Source: Rubrivivax gelatinosus
GTDB lineage: Bacteria; Pseudomonadota; Gammaproteobacteria; Burkholderiales; Burkholderiaceae_C
Length of the DNA: 45,248 bases
Assembly (NCBI RefSeq): GCF_016583785.1
Contig: NZ_NRRU01000040.1
Coordinates: forward strand, 1 to 45,248
Direction of reading: 5' to 3'
The notes below the pieces were generated by a model. The model was not told where the DNA came from. It worked only from the letters and a program-made list of their open reading frames with translations, and ran no database searches. Positions 8,905 to 18,651 of the stretch are shown here, piece by piece (within the stretch, counting starts at the first letter, position 1; every line of letters starts with the position of its first letter). The position numbers and the translations under genes were made by a program.

Positions 8905-10061
8905 ACGCCGGGCGTCGCAACCTGAACGTGGTCCTGGCGCTGGGCGCCTCGTGTTGCGCGGCACTGCCGCTGCTGGGCGGACACCCGGGCGCGCTGGAGC
9001 TGATCGCGGCGCTGGGTGTGGCCGTTGCCAGCGGCCTGCTGGCCTGGCGCGCCGGCGGCCCTGTGGCCGTGGACCAGGTGCCGGCCGAGCCGGGCGCCGG
9101 AACCGGGCCGAACGAATCGCTTGCGCCCTTGCTGCAGGCGGTGCTGCCGGTCTGGCTTCAGCACGCCGGCAGCGTCAGAACCCAGACCGAAGAGGCGGTG
9201 CATCGGCTGGCGCAGAGCTTCGCGTCGATCACCGAGCAGTTCGAGGCCGCGGGCTTCAAGGGCACGAACGCAGCCGCGCTCGACCCCGACGAGACCACGA
9301 TAAGCCTGCTCACGCTGTGCGAGCGCGAACTGCAGCCGCTGGTGGCTTCGATGAAGCACATCCTGGACGGCAAGGGTGTGCTCGTGTCCAGCGTGCACGA
9401 GCTGTCGCGCGCCACCACGGAGTTGCAGGACATGGCCAGCGGCGTCGGCCATATCGCCGCGCAGACCAACCTGCTGGCCATCAACGCCGCCATCGAGGCG
9501 GCCCGTGTCGGCGAGGCCGGCCGGGGTTTTGCCGTCATCGCCAAGGCGATCCGCGATCTGTCGCACGAGTCGGCAAAGACCGGCAAGCGCATCACGGAGC
9601 GCATGGCGCAGGTCGCGACGATCATGCACACCACGGCGCAGACCGCCGTCGACGCCACCGAACACGACCAGACCGCGATCGAGCTGTCGGCCAAGGTGAT
9701 CGAGGACGTGCTGGCGCATGTGCGCGAAATCAGCGGCAAGTCCGAGACCATGCGCACGCAGGGCGGCGTCATCCGCGGCGAAATCGACAGCCTGATGATC
9801 GGCCTGCAGTTCCAGGACCGGGTGAGTCAGCTGATCACGGTGGTCGAAGCCGACATCGGCCGCATGAGCGAAGGGCTCGAACAGGCCCGGCCGCTGCCGC
9901 CGGCCCAGGTCTGGCTGGACGAGCTGCAGCAGCACTACACGATGCCCGACCAGCGCCGCAGCGCGGCGCCGGTGGCGGCCGTTCGCAGCGCCGCCGTGGC
10001 CGCCTGCGCCGCGCCCGCGCCTGCCGCCGCCCCCGCTGCGGCGACGGCCATCTTCTTCTAG
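8901..10061 (+). CDS. Small membrane-anchored chemoreceptor-like protein with CheZ-like motif
   Basis: 386 residues. Two hydrophobic segments (about 9-27 and 32-48) form a tight hairpin with almost no periplasmic loop, so there is no external sensor domain, and no HAMP is seen. A diverged methyl-accepting signalling domain follows, with the hairpin-tip core [18 protein letters not shown]. Where typical receptors read VVAxEVRxLA it has VIAKAIRDLS. Near the C-terminus FQDRVSQ gives D306 and Q310, the same D-x3-Q spacing as the CheY phosphatase CheZ. An Ala/Pro-rich linker and a hydrophobic IFF tail end the protein. It overlaps the kinase stop (ATGA) and is followed by cheY. It may act as an internal receptor, a CheY phosphatase, or both; the phosphatase role is inference. 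Confidence 0.8.
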   Translation: MNAGRRNLNVVLALGASCCAALPLLGGHPGALELIAALGVAVASGLLAWRAGGPVAVDQVPAEPGAGTGPNESLAPLLQAVLPVWLQHAGSVRTQTEEAVHRLAQSFASITEQFEAAGFKGTNAAALDPDETTISLLTLCERELQPLVASMKHILDGKGVLVSSVHELSRATTELQDMASGVGHIAAQTNLLAINAAIEAARVGEAGRGFAVIAKAIRDLSHESAKTGKRITERMAQVATIMHTTAQTAVDATEHDQTAIELSAKVIEDVLAHVREISGKSETMRTQGGVIRGEIDSLMIGLQFQDRVSQLITVVEADIGRMSEGLEQARPLPPAQVWLDELQQHYTMPDQRRSAAPVAAVRSAAVAACAAPAPAAAPAAATAIFF

Positions 10062-10081
10062 ATCACCGCAACGGACCTCCC

Positions 10082-10453
10082 ATGGCCAAGACCATTCTGA
10101 TCGTCGACGACTCGAGTTCGCTGCGAGTCCTGGTGAAGCTGGCGCTGGTGCGCGCGGGTTATGCCGTGATCGAAGCCGGCGACGGCAAGGCCGGCCTGGC
10201 GCAACTCGAGCAGGCGCCCAAGGTGCACCTGATCGTCAGCGACGTGAACATGCCGACGATGGACGGCATCACCTTCGTCAGCCAGCTCAAGCAACAGCTC
10301 AAGCACAAGTTCACGCCGGTGATCATGCTGACCACCGAGAACCAGGACGCCAAGATCCAGCAGGCGCGTGCCGCCGGAGCCAAGGCCTGGCTGACCAAGC
10401 CCTTCGATCCGGCGCAGCTGCTCGACGCCGTCTCGCGTCTGGTCCTGCCCTAG
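10082..10453 (+). CDS. cheY: Chemotaxis response regulator CheY
   Basis: A 123-residue single receiver of exact CheY length. Acidic pair D9/D10 in LIVDDS, phospho-acceptor D54 in VSDVNMPTMDG, switch Thr in MLTTE (83-87), and conserved K106 in LTKPF are all present. It lies 20 bases after the small receptor and ahead of the STAS gene and cheA, so it is very probably the receiver phosphorylated by this CheA. It may drive the flagellar switch or an alternative output. The ribosome site (GGAC) is weak, so coupling to upstream translation is likely. Confidence 0.95.
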   Translation: MAKTILIVDDSSSLRVLVKLALVRAGYAVIEAGDGKAGLAQLEQAPKVHLIVSDVNMPTMDGITFVSQLKQQLKHKFTPVIMLTTENQDAKIQQARAAGAKAWLTKPFDPAQLLDAVSRLVLP

Positions 10454-10462
10454 GCGCCGGCC

Positions 10463-10777
10463 ATGCACCACGCCATCCCCGCCGCGGCGCTGCCGGCCGA
10501 TCTGACCATCTGTTCGGTCGGCGAATGGGCGCCGCGCCTGCGCAGCTGTCTCGCCGCCGCCGACACGGCGGCCGGCGCCCCGCCGCTGTACCTGGACGCC
10601 GCCGCCGTCGAAGAGGTCGATGCCGCCGGCGTGCAGCTGCTGCTGGCGCTGTCCAACTCGCTGGGCCGTGAGCGGCTGCGGCTGGTGGCGCCGAGCACGG
10701 CGCTGATGCGGGCCTGCCGCGCACTGGGCGCCGAGCACCTGCTGGCCGAAGACCAGGCTCCCGAGGCCACGCCATGA
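10463..10777 (+). CDS. STAS-domain protein of the chemosensory operon
   Basis: 104 residues covering one STAS (sulfate transporter/anti-sigma antagonist, MlaB-like) domain. The conserved loop reads VDAAGVQLLL, with D53-A54-A55-G56 where SpoIIAA-type proteins have Asp-Ser. The phosphorylatable serine is thus an alanine, so control by a serine kinase is not expected. It sits 9 bases after cheY, and its TGA overlaps the cheA start (ATGA). Lone STAS proteins occur next to cheA in several chemosensory operons and probably act as protein-protein adaptors. What this one binds is unknown. Confidence 0.85.
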   Translation: MHHAIPAAALPADLTICSVGEWAPRLRSCLAAADTAAGAPPLYLDAAAVEEVDAAGVQLLLALSNSLGRERLRLVAPSTALMRACRALGAEHLLAEDQAPEATP

Positions 10778-12915
10778 GCCGCGTCCAGAGCGACCAGAGC
10801 TTCGTCGCCGAAGCGCTGCCGGCCTTCATCAGCGAGGCGCACGAGCAGATCGAAGCCCTCGAACAGCTGCTGCTGCAGCTCGAGGACGCGCCCGACGACA
10901 GCGAGCTGCTGGCGGCGCTGTTCCGCTGCGCGCACACCATCAAGGGTTCGGCCGGCGTCTTCGGCCTGGATGCGGTGGTGGCCTTCACGCACCATGTGGA
11001 GACGCTGCTGGAGCGGTTGCGCGCCGGCCAGTTGCGGCTCAGCCCGGCGCTGAGCACGCTGCTGCTGCTGAGCAACGACGAGATCCGCGCCCTGGTGCAC
11101 GCCGCCGAACACGGCCAGGCCGAGGCGGACGATGTCCAGGCCGCGCGCGCGGCCATCGTCGCGCAGTTGCAGGCGGCCAGCGGCGATGCGCCCGCGCCGG
11201 CCTCGGCCGCGCCGCCCGGCGCCGCCGACGCGGCAGTCGCCGGCGCCCGGCGCTGGCAGGTGGCGGTGCGCTTCGGCCTCGAGACCTTTCGCAACGGCAT
11301 GGACCCGTTGACCATCCTCGACTACGTGCGCGGCCTGGGCGTGGTGAGCGGCCTGAGCTGCGACAGCGCGGCGGTGCCGGCGCTCGACGCTGCCGACGGC
11401 GCCGAGGCCTTCGACGCCGAGAGCTGCCACCTCGGCTTCACGTTCTGCCTGGACACGGCGGCGCCGCGCGAGGACATCGAGCGCGCCTTCGCTTTCGTAC
11501 GCGACGACTGCACGCTGGATCTGCGTGAAGCCGCCGCTGCCGTCGCCACGGCGCCGGCCGCGGCGACGGCAGCGCCGCAACGTACACGCGACGTGGCGGC
11601 GGCCGCCGCGCCGGCGGGCGAGGGCCGCTTCATCCGCGTCCACGCCGACCGCCTGGACGAGGTCATCAACCTGCTGGGCGAGCTCGTCATCGCCGGTGCC
11701 GGCGCGGCGATGCTGGCGCGCGAGACCCGCCAGCGCGGCCTGGTCGAGGTCACGCAGCGCATCACGCGACTGATCGAGGGCGTGCGCAACAACACGCTGC
11801 AGCTGCGCATGGTGCCGATCGGCGACACCTTCGCGCGCTTTCGCCGCGTCGTGCGCGACACCGCGTCCGAACTCGGCAAGGACGTGCTGCTGGAGCTGGC
11901 CGGCGGCGATACCGAGCTCGACAAGGCCGTGGTCGAGCGCATCGCCGACCCGCTGATGCACCTGGTGCGCAATGCCCTGGACCATGGGCTGGAAACGCCG
12001 GCGCAGCGGCTGGCCGCGGGCAAGCCGGCCCAGGGCCGGCTGAGCCTGAGCGCCTGCCACGAGTCGGGCAGCATCCTGATCCACATCCGCGATGACGGCC
12101 GCGGCATCCAGCGCGACAAGGTGCTGCAGCGCGCCTGGGATCGCGGGCTGGTCGAGCCCGGCGTCGAGCCGCCCGAGGACGAGATCCTGAAGCTGATCTT
12201 CGAGCCCGGTTTCTCCACCGCCGAGACCGTGACCAATCTCAGCGGCCGCGGCGTCGGCATGGACGTGGTGCGACGCAACATCGAGGCTTTGCGCGGCTCG
12301 GTGGCGATCACCAGCGAGGCCGGGCAGGGCTCGGCGATCGCGATCCGCCTGCCGCTGACGCTGGCCATCATCGACGGCTTCCTGGTCGGTGTCGGCCCGT
12401 CCAAGTTCATCTTCCCGCTCGACGCGGTGGTCGAGGTCATCGCGCAGCGGCGCACGACGACCACCGCCGACGCGAACGGACGCAGCTGCGTCGAGCTGCG
12501 CGGCCAGATGCTGCCGGTGGTCGACCTGCGCGCGCTGTACGCGCTGGATTCGGCGCGCTCCGAGCGCTGCAGCGTCGTCGTGCTGCGCCACGGCAGCAGC
12601 CGCTTCGGCGTGCAGGTCGACGCGCTGCTGGGCCAGCACCAGACCGTCATCAAGCCGCTGGGTCTGCTGGTGCGCAGCCTGCGCGGCATTTCGGGGTCTT
12701 CGATCCTGGGCACCGGCGAGGTCGCGCTGATCTTCGACGTCCAGGCGCTGGCTGAACTGGCCGTGGCCGGCAGGCCGCACGCGGCGCCCCGGCCCGCATC
12801 GCCCCTCTCCGAGGTCTGCACCGTGTCCGCAGACCCCTCCATTTCCGCTGACCCGGGTTCGCGCAGCCGCGTAGCGCCCGCCCACGCCACGCAACCGCAA
12901 AAGGCCTCCACGTGA
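10774..12915 (+). CDS. cheA: Chemotaxis histidine kinase CheA
   Basis: 713 residues, a normal CheA length. P1/HPt has phospho-His H54 in [11 protein letters not shown] ferredoxin-like segment at about 145-255 (FRNGMDPL) stands where P2 is expected. The P3 dimerisation helices start near 286 ([12 protein letters not shown]), the P4 ATPase has its N box near 396 ([12 protein letters not shown]) and later GRGVGMDVV, and P5 (CheW-like coupling) covers about 530-660. A Pro/Ser-rich tail of about 50 residues ends the protein. It phosphorylates CheY and CheB in response to receptors held by CheW. Start and stop overlap both neighbours (ATGA with STAS, GTGA with the receptor), a tightly coupled operon core. 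Confidence 0.97.
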   Translation: MSRVQSDQSFVAEALPAFISEAHEQIEALEQLLLQLEDAPDDSELLAALFRCAHTIKGSAGVFGLDAVVAFTHHVETLLERLRAGQLRLSPALSTLLLLSNDEIRALVHAAEHGQAEADDVQAARAAIVAQLQAASGDAPAPASAAPPGAADAAVAGARRWQVAVRFGLETFRNGMDPLTILDYVRGLGVVSGLSCDSAAVPALDAADGAEAFDAESCHLGFTFCLDTAAPREDIERAFAFVRDDCTLDLREAAAAVATAPAAATAAPQRTRDVAAAAAPAGEGRFIRVHADRLDEVINLLGELVIAGAGAAMLARETRQRGLVEVTQRITRLIEGVRNNTLQLRMVPIGDTFARFRRVVRDTASELGKDVLLELAGGDTELDKAVVERIADPLMHLVRNALDHGLETPAQRLAAGKPAQGRLSLSACHESGSILIHIRDDGRGIQRDKVLQRAWDRGLVEPGVEPPEDEILKLIFEPGFSTAETVTNLSGRGVGMDVVRRNIEALRGSVAITSEAGQGSAIAIRLPLTLAIIDGFLVGVGPSKFIFPLDAVVEVIAQRRTTTTADANGRSCVELRGQMLPVVDLRALYALDSARSERCSVVVLRHGSSRFGVQVDALLGQHQTVIKPLGLLVRSLRGISGSSILGTGEVALIFDVQALAELAVAGRPHAAPRPASPLSEVCTVSADPSISADPGSRSRVAPAHATQPQKAST

Positions 12916-15740
12916 AACTCGACAACATGAAGTTATCCGGCCGGCTTGCGCTCGGCTTCGGCACGGTGCTCGTTCTGATGGCAGCCGTGGCCTTCAACGG
13001 CTACCGCAGCCTGGAGTCCGTCAACGACGCGCTGATCGACATCACCCACGAGCGCATGCCCAAGCTGCTGGCGTCGGACGACTGGGAACGCGACGTCTAC
13101 ATCACCGGCCGCGCGATGCGCAACATCGTGATCCTGCCCGACGCGGCCGACGTGAAGAAGGAGCTGGCGACCTGGACCGAAGTGAACAAGGCCATCGACG
13201 CCAACATCGCCGGGTTCACGAAGACGGTGCGCAGCGATGCCGGCAAGGCCGCGCTGAAGGCGGCGCTCGACAAGCGCGCGGTCTACGCCGAATCGGAAGA
13301 GGCCTTCATGCGGCTGGCGGCGGCGGGCGACATCGCCGGTGCGCGCAAGGTCTTGCTCGACGGGGCGCGGGATCAGCTGGCGGCCTACGTCGACGCGATC
13401 CACAAGTTCTCCGCGCATCAGAAGGAGAGTGTCGAAGGCGCGGTCGTCGAAGCCGGCAGCACCGTCAGCCAGGCCCGCATGCTGACGTTCATCCTCGTCG
13501 GCCTGGCCATCACCCTCAGCGTCGCCGTGGCGCTGTGGCTGTCGCGCAGCCTGACGCGGCGCCTGGCCCAGTTGCTGGGCATCGCCCGCGGCGTGGCCGC
13601 CGGCAAGCTGGACAACGTCATCGACGCCGGCAGCGGTGACGAAATCGGCCAGGTGACGGCCGCGATGGGCCAGATGCAGACCGACCTGCTGGCACGCGAG
13701 ACGGCCGACGCCGACTCGCGCGGGCAGATCGCCGCCGTCGGCAGGGCGCAGGCGGTGATCGAGTTCGCGCTCGACGGCACCGTGCTCGCGGCCAACGACA
13801 ACTTCTGCAGCGCGCTGGGTTATGCCAGCCAGGAGATCGTCGGCAAGCACCACAGCCTGTTCGCCGAGCCGGCCTATGCCGCCAGCCCCGAGTACCGCCA
13901 TTTCTGGGCCAAGCTCAACCGCGGCGAGTACGACGCCGGCCAGTACAAACGCATCGGCAAGGACGGCCGCGAGGTCTGGATCCAGGCCAGCTACAACCCG
14001 ATCATCGACAAGGCCGGCAAGCCGATCAAGGTCGTCAAGTACGCCACCGTGATCACCGCCGACAAGCTGCGCGCCGCCGACTACGAAGGCCAGCTCAAGG
14101 CCATCGACAAGGCCCAGGCCGTGATCGAGTTCGGCATGGACGGCAAGGTGCTGCGCGCCAACGACAACTTCCTGCAGGTGCTCGGTTATTCGCTCTCCGA
14201 CGTCGTCGGCCAGCACCATTCGATGTTCGTCGACGCCGCCGACCGCAACAGCGTGGACTACCGGCTGTTCTGGGAGAAGCTGGGCCGCGGCGAATACGAC
14301 GCCGGCCAGTACAAGCGCATCGGCAAGGGCGGCAGGGAGTGCTTCATCCAGGCCAGCTACAACCCCATCCTGGACATGAACGGCAAGCCCTTCAAGGTGG
14401 TCAAGTACGCCACCGATGTCACCGCCGAGGTCAACGCCAGCCGCATGCTGCGCGAGGCCGTCGAGCAGACGCAGGTGGTGACGACCGCGGCCCGGCAGGG
14501 CGACCTCGGCAAGCGTGTGCCGCTGGAAGGCAAGAGCGGGCCGATCGAGTCGCTGTGTGCCGGCGTCAACGAGCTGGTCGATACCACCTCGGTGATCTTC
14601 ACCGATGTCGGCCGCATCTTCGGCGCGCTGGCCGCCGGTGACCTGTCGCAGCGCGTGACCCGCGACTACGCCGGCACCTTCGACCAGGTCAAGCGCGATG
14701 CCAACGCCACGAGCGAGAAGCTGGCCGTGATCATCGAGGACGTCGGCCGCGTCTTCTCGGGCATGGCCGAGGGCGACCTGACCCAGCGCATCACGCGTGA
14801 TGCCGAAGGCGTGTTCGACCAGGTCAAGCAGGACGCCAACACCAGCTCGGACAAGCTGGCCAGCATCATCGAAGAGGTGCGGGCCGCGGCCGGCGCGCTG
14901 ACCGGCGCCGCCAACCAGGTCAGCGCGACCGCGCAGTCGCTGTCGCAGTCGGCCAGCGAGCAGGCCTCGTCGGTCGAGGAGACCACCTCGTCGGTGGACC
15001 TGATGTCGGCGTCGATCACGCAGAACAGCGACAACGCCCGCGTCACCGACAACATGGCCACCAAGGCCAGCAAGGAAGCGGCCGATGGCGGCCAGGCGGT
15101 GACGCAGACCGTCAGCGCGATGAAGCAGATCGCGCAGAAGATCGGCATCATCGACGACATCGCCTACCAGACCAATCTGCTGGCGCTGAACGCGGCGATC
15201 GAGGCCGCCCGTGCCGGCGAGCACGGCAAGGGCTTCGCGGTCGTCGCCGACGAGGTGCGCAAGCTCGCCGAGCGCAGCCAGGAAGCAGCCAAGGAGATCG
15301 GCGACCTGGCCGGCAACAGCGTGTCCACCGCCGAGCGCGCGGGCAAGCTGCTCGACGAGATCGTGCCGTCGATCCAGAAGACCTCCGAGCTGGTGCAGGA
15401 GATCGCCGCGGCCTCGCAGGAACAGAGCCAGACCGTCACCCAGATCGGCGGCGCGATGGGCCAGCTGAGCAAGGCCACGCAGCAGAACGCGTCGGCCTCC
15501 GAAGAGCTGGCGGCGACGTCGGAAGAACTCTCGGGCCAGGCCGAGCAGTTGCAGGAGGCGGTGGCCTTCTTCACGCTGGGCAGCGACGCGGCGCCGGCGG
15601 CACGTGGCCGCACCCCTGCGGCCCCCCTGGTCGAGCGGCGGGCGCCGAACTCGCCGCCGCGCGCCACGGCCAGGACCAGCGCCCCGGCAGCGCGGGTGGC
15701 CGCGGCCGCCGGCGCGCGCGGCAACTTCCGCCCGTATTGA
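12912..15740 (+). CDS. Methyl-accepting chemotaxis protein with tandem PAS and HAMP repeats
   Basis: 942 residues. Membrane helix (about 10-30), periplasmic helical-bundle domain (31-190), second helix (190-211), HAMP (to about 265), two PAS domains (about 277-385 and 395-505), further HAMP-like repeats (about 520-665), and a signalling domain with tip [20 protein letters not shown] near 750. The two PAS domains are close copies: QAVIEF, ANDNF and GQYKRIGK recur at a 360-bp offset. It combines periplasmic and cytosolic sensing. GTG 12912 overlaps the cheA stop; ATG 12927 is an in-frame alternative. The C-terminal tail is low-complexity and lacks the NWETF-type CheR-binding pentapeptide. The ligand is unknown. 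Confidence 0.94.
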   Translation: MKLDNMKLSGRLALGFGTVLVLMAAVAFNGYRSLESVNDALIDITHERMPKLLASDDWERDVYITGRAMRNIVILPDAADVKKELATWTEVNKAIDANIAGFTKTVRSDAGKAALKAALDKRAVYAESEEAFMRLAAAGDIAGARKVLLDGARDQLAAYVDAIHKFSAHQKESVEGAVVEAGSTVSQARMLTFILVGLAITLSVAVALWLSRSLTRRLAQLLGIARGVAAGKLDNVIDAGSGDEIGQVTAAMGQMQTDLLARETADADSRGQIAAVGRAQAVIEFALDGTVLAANDNFCSALGYASQEIVGKHHSLFAEPAYAASPEYRHFWAKLNRGEYDAGQYKRIGKDGREVWIQASYNPIIDKAGKPIKVVKYATVITADKLRAADYEGQLKAIDKAQAVIEFGMDGKVLRANDNFLQVLGYSLSDVVGQHHSMFVDAADRNSVDYRLFWEKLGRGEYDAGQYKRIGKGGRECFIQASYNPILDMNGKPFKVVKYATDVTAEVNASRMLREAVEQTQVVTTAARQGDLGKRVPLEGKSGPIESLCAGVNELVDTTSVIFTDVGRIFGALAAGDLSQRVTRDYAGTFDQVKRDANATSEKLAVIIEDVGRVFSGMAEGDLTQRITRDAEGVFDQVKQDANTSSDKLASIIEEVRAAAGALTGAANQVSATAQSLSQSASEQASSVEETTSSVDLMSASITQNSDNARVTDNMATKASKEAADGGQAVTQTVSAMKQIAQKIGIIDDIAYQTNLLALNAAIEAARAGEHGKGFAVVADEVRKLAERSQEAAKEIGDLAGNSVSTAERAGKLLDEIVPSIQKTSELVQEIAAASQEQSQTVTQIGGAMGQLSKATQQNASASEELAATSEELSGQAEQLQEAVAFFTLGSDAAPAARGRTPAAPLVERRAPNSPPRATARTSAPAARVAAAAGARGNFRPY

Positions 15741-15750
15741 GCGCCGCGCC

Positions 15751-16290
15751 ATGAGCAAGCTCTCGACGCCGGCCACGGCCGGCAGCACGACCGCTGACGC
15801 AGCCGGACATGCGCCGGCCCAGTTCCTGACGTTCTGGCTGGGCGAGGAAGTCTTCGGCATGGACATCCGCAGCGTGCGCGAGATCATCCAGTGCGGCCCG
15901 ATGACGGCGCTGCCCCTGATGCCGGGCTTCGTGCGCGGCGTCATCAACCTGCGGGGCGCGGTGGTGCCCGTGATCGACCTGAACGCCCGCTTCGGCCGGG
16001 CGCCGGCGGCCATCGGCAAGAAGAGCTGCATCGTCATCTTCGACACCGTCAAGAGCGGCGAGCGCACCGAGCTGGGCCTGCTGGTCGATTCGGTCAGCGA
16101 GGTGATCAAGATCGCAGCCGACCAGATCGAGCCGGCGCCCGACTTCGGTGGCGCCGTGCGCCGCGACTTCATCCGCGGCATGGGCAAGGTGGGCCCGCGT
16201 TTCATCATCCTGATCGAGCCCGACCGCGCGCTGGACGTGCACGAGATGGCCGGCCTGTGCGAATCGGCGCAAAGCGCGTTGGAGGCCTGA
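15751..16290 (+). CDS. cheW: Chemotaxis coupling protein CheW
   Basis: 179 residues with one CheW domain after a short Ala/Thr-rich leader. Family signatures are LTFWLGEEVFGMDI, VREII, the FVRGVINLRGAVVPVIDL core, and LGLLVDSVSEVI. It bridges CheA P5 and the receptor tips in the membrane-associated array. It starts 10 bases after the receptor stop and is followed by cheR at a 1-base gap. Nothing is unusual; identity is secure. Confidence 0.97.
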   Translation: MSKLSTPATAGSTTADAAGHAPAQFLTFWLGEEVFGMDIRSVREIIQCGPMTALPLMPGFVRGVINLRGAVVPVIDLNARFGRAPAAIGKKSCIVIFDTVKSGERTELGLLVDSVSEVIKIAADQIEPAPDFGGAVRRDFIRGMGKVGPRFIILIEPDRALDVHEMAGLCESAQSALEA

Positions 16291-16291
16291 G

Positions 16292-17107
16292 GTGAGCGGC
16301 TTGAGCGATGGCACCTTCCGCGAGTTCGCTGCGCTGATGCACGCGGCGGTCGGGCTGTCGTTCAACGACAGCAAGAAGGCGCTGGTCTCGTCGCGCCTGA
16401 CGCCGCGCCTGCGGCGCCTGGAGATCGAGGACTTCGACGCCTACCTGGCTCTGATCGCCGGCGACCCGCAGGGCGAGGAGTTCCAGACGGCGGTGGACCT
16501 GCTGACCACCAACGAGACCTACTTTTTTCGCGAACCGGCGCACTACGAACTGCTGCAGCGTGAGCTGCTGGCCGAGCGCCCGCGTACGCTGGCCGTCTGG
16601 AGCGCAGCCGCGTCCTTCGGCGACGAGGCCTACAGCACGGCGATGCTGCTGGCCGACTTGCAACAGCAGGGCTCGATCGGCGCCGACTGGACCATTCTGG
16701 GGACCGACATCAGCGACCGCGTGCTACGCAGCGCTTGCGCTGCGGTTTACCCGCAGGAACGGCTGCGCGACGTCACGCCGCAGCGCCTGAAACGTTATTG
16801 CCTGCGCGGCGAGGGCGAGTCCGAAGGTCTGGTGCAGATGCACCCGAAACTCAGCGAGCGCGTGCGCTTCGGCCAGCTGAACCTGTGCCAGCCGATCGAG
16901 ACGATAGGCCCCTTCGACGTCGTGTTCCTGCGCAACGTGCTGATCTACTTCGACGCCGAGACCAAACGTGCGGTGGTCGACCGCGTGCTGACGCAGCTGC
17001 GCCCGGGCGGCCTGTTCTTCACGGGCACGGCCGAAGGCCGCGTGTCCTGCGCCACGCCGCTGCAGGCGCTGGCGCCCGGCGCCTTCCGCAAGGCCCTGGC
17101 CGCATGA
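16292..17107 (+). CDS. cheR: Chemoreceptor glutamate methyltransferase CheR
   Basis: 271 residues. An N-terminal helical CheR domain (about 1-80, ending LLTTNETYFFRE) is followed by a SAM-dependent methyltransferase domain. The expected catalytic-side features are present, including FDVVFLRNVLIYF and PGGLFFTGTAE. The SAM-binding motif I is VWSAAASFGDEAYS (102-115) where most CheR proteins have WSAxCSxGEExYS, so the usual Cys, the small residue before Gly and the first Glu are replaced by Ala, Phe and Asp. The fold looks intact but SAM affinity could differ. GTG is the only sensible start, straight after the cheW stop; its TGA overlaps cheD (ATGA). Confidence 0.93.
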   Translation: MSGLSDGTFREFAALMHAAVGLSFNDSKKALVSSRLTPRLRRLEIEDFDAYLALIAGDPQGEEFQTAVDLLTTNETYFFREPAHYELLQRELLAERPRTLAVWSAAASFGDEAYSTAMLLADLQQQGSIGADWTILGTDISDRVLRSACAAVYPQERLRDVTPQRLKRYCLRGEGESEGLVQMHPKLSERVRFGQLNLCQPIETIGPFDVVFLRNVLIYFDAETKRAVVDRVLTQLRPGGLFFTGTAEGRVSCATPLQALAPGAFRKALAA

Positions 17108-17583
17108 CCGTCGTGAGCGCCGTGAGCGCCGTCGTCCACACGCTGCACCCCGGCGACCTGGCCTTCGCCACCCAGGGCGAGCGGCTGGACACGCTGCTCG
17201 GCTCGTGCGTGGCCATCGTGCTGACCGACCCGCGCCGCACCGTCGGCGTGATGTGCCACATCGTGCACGCGCGCCCGGCCTCCGGCGCCCGGCCGCCCAG
17301 CACGGCTTACGCCGGCGTCGCCCTGGCCGGCATGTACCAGCTGTTGCGCGCCCATTCCATCGCGCCCAAGCTGTGCGAGGCCTATGTCTACGGCGGCGGC
17401 AACATGTTTCCCGATCTGGTCCAGGCCACGAGCGTCGGCGACGACAACGCGCGGTGGGCGCTGAACGCGCTGGCGGCCGACGGCATCCCGGTGCTGGCGC
17501 ACGATCTCGGCGGCGCGGTCTACCGCCGCCTGCGCTGGACCGTCGGCCACGCGGCGCCGCAGGTCAGCGCGGTCGCGATATGA
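17104..17583 (+). CDS. cheD: Chemoreceptor glutamine deamidase CheD
   Basis: 159 residues. CheD deamidates receptor glutamines and can interact with CheC-type phosphatases. The catalytic Cys is C35 in LLGSCVAIVL, the histidine region is CHIVHA, and YGGGNMF matches the conserved glycine loop. ATG 17104 overlaps the cheR stop by ATGA. No CheC is visible in the window. The cheR-cheD-cheB order is common in proteobacteria. Confidence 0.94.
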   Translation: MTVVSAVSAVVHTLHPGDLAFATQGERLDTLLGSCVAIVLTDPRRTVGVMCHIVHARPASGARPPSTAYAGVALAGMYQLLRAHSIAPKLCEAYVYGGGNMFPDLVQATSVGDDNARWALNALAADGIPVLAHDLGGAVYRRLRWTVGHAAPQVSAVAI

Positions 17584-17597
17584 GTGCCGCCTGAGCC

Positions 17598-18647
17598 ATG
17601 GCGATCAAGGTCTACGTCGTCGACGACTCGGCCGTGGTGCGGCAGGCCTTGATGCACCTGCTGCAGGGCGATCCCGACATCGTGCTGATGGGCAGCGCGC
17701 CCAACGCCTTGATCGCCGCGCCCGTGATCAGCCGCACGCCGCCCGACGTGCTGCTGCTGGACATCGAGATGCCGGGCATGGACGGCCTGACCTTTCTGCG
17801 CCAGCTGATGGCGACGACGCCGATTCCCACCGTCATCTGCTCGACGCTGAGCACGCAGGGCAGCCAGGTGGCGCTGGAAGCGCTGGCCGCCGGCGCGGTC
17901 GCGGTGGTAGCCAAGCCGCGGCTGGGGCTCAAGCAGTATCTCGAGGACTCGCGGCGCGAGCTGGTGCAGGTGCTGAAGCAGGCGGCGCGCACGCGTCCGC
18001 GCGTCGTGGCGTCGGCGCGAGCCGCAGCGCACGCGGCCCCGCGCCCGGCGCCGGCCGGTCGCCACGGCCTGGCGGTGAACAAGCCGGTGCTGATCGGCAG
18101 CTCGACCGGCGGGACCCAGGCCATCGAGGCGGTGCTGATGGGCCTGCCCGCCGACGGTCCGGGCATCGCCATCGTGCTGCACATGCCCGAGAAGTTCACC
18201 GAGATGTACGCGCAGCGGCTGGACGGCTGCTGCGCGATGCGGGTGCGCGAGGCGCGCGACGGCGACCGCCTCGAGCGCGGCCTGGTGCTGATCGCGCCCG
18301 GCGGCCTGCACCTGCAGTTGCGCAAGGCCGGCGGCCAGTACTTCGCGGTCGTGGCCGATGGCCCGCCGGTCAACCGGCACAAACCGTCGGTGGACGTGTT
18401 GTTCCGCTCGGCCGCCGAATGCGCCGGCGGCGACGCGCTGGCGATCCTGCTCACCGGCATGGGCGACGACGGTGCCCGCGGCATGAAGCTGCTGCATGGG
18501 CTCGGCGCGCGCACGCTGGCCCAGGACGAAGCCAGTTGCGTCGTCTTCGGCATGCCGATGGAGGCCATCCGTCTGGGCGCGGCCGACCAGGTGCTGGCGC
18601 TGTCGAAGATGGCCGGCGCGATCTGCGATTTCGACGCCCGAGGCTGA
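17598..18647 (+). CDS. cheB: Chemotaxis methylesterase/response regulator CheB
   Basis: 349 residues, a usual CheB length. Receiver domain (1-115) with phospho-acceptor D55 in LLLDIEMPGMDG, an Ala/Arg-rich linker (about 125-155), then the methylesterase domain. The catalytic triad is visible as S169 (GSSTGG), H195 (LHMPEKF) and D291 (TGMGDDG). It removes receptor methyl groups and deamidates when phosphorylated by CheA. It lies 14 bases after cheD and immediately before the HTH-receiver gene. Confidence 0.97.
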   Translation: MAIKVYVVDDSAVVRQALMHLLQGDPDIVLMGSAPNALIAAPVISRTPPDVLLLDIEMPGMDGLTFLRQLMATTPIPTVICSTLSTQGSQVALEALAAGAVAVVAKPRLGLKQYLEDSRRELVQVLKQAARTRPRVVASARAAAHAAPRPAPAGRHGLAVNKPVLIGSSTGGTQAIEAVLMGLPADGPGIAIVLHMPEKFTEMYAQRLDGCCAMRVREARDGDRLERGLVLIAPGGLHLQLRKAGGQYFAVVADGPPVNRHKPSVDVLFRSAAECAGGDALAILLTGMGDDGARGMKLLHGLGARTLAQDEASCVVFGMPMEAIRLGAADQVLALSKMAGAICDFDARG

Positions 18648-18651
18648 GCGG

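Noticed and set aside
9810..10061. Reading the small receptor's IFF tail as a true CheZ C-terminal CheY-binding peptide
   Set aside because: Only the position and hydrophobic character fit; the sequence does not match known CheZ tails, so it is mentioned only as a similarity.
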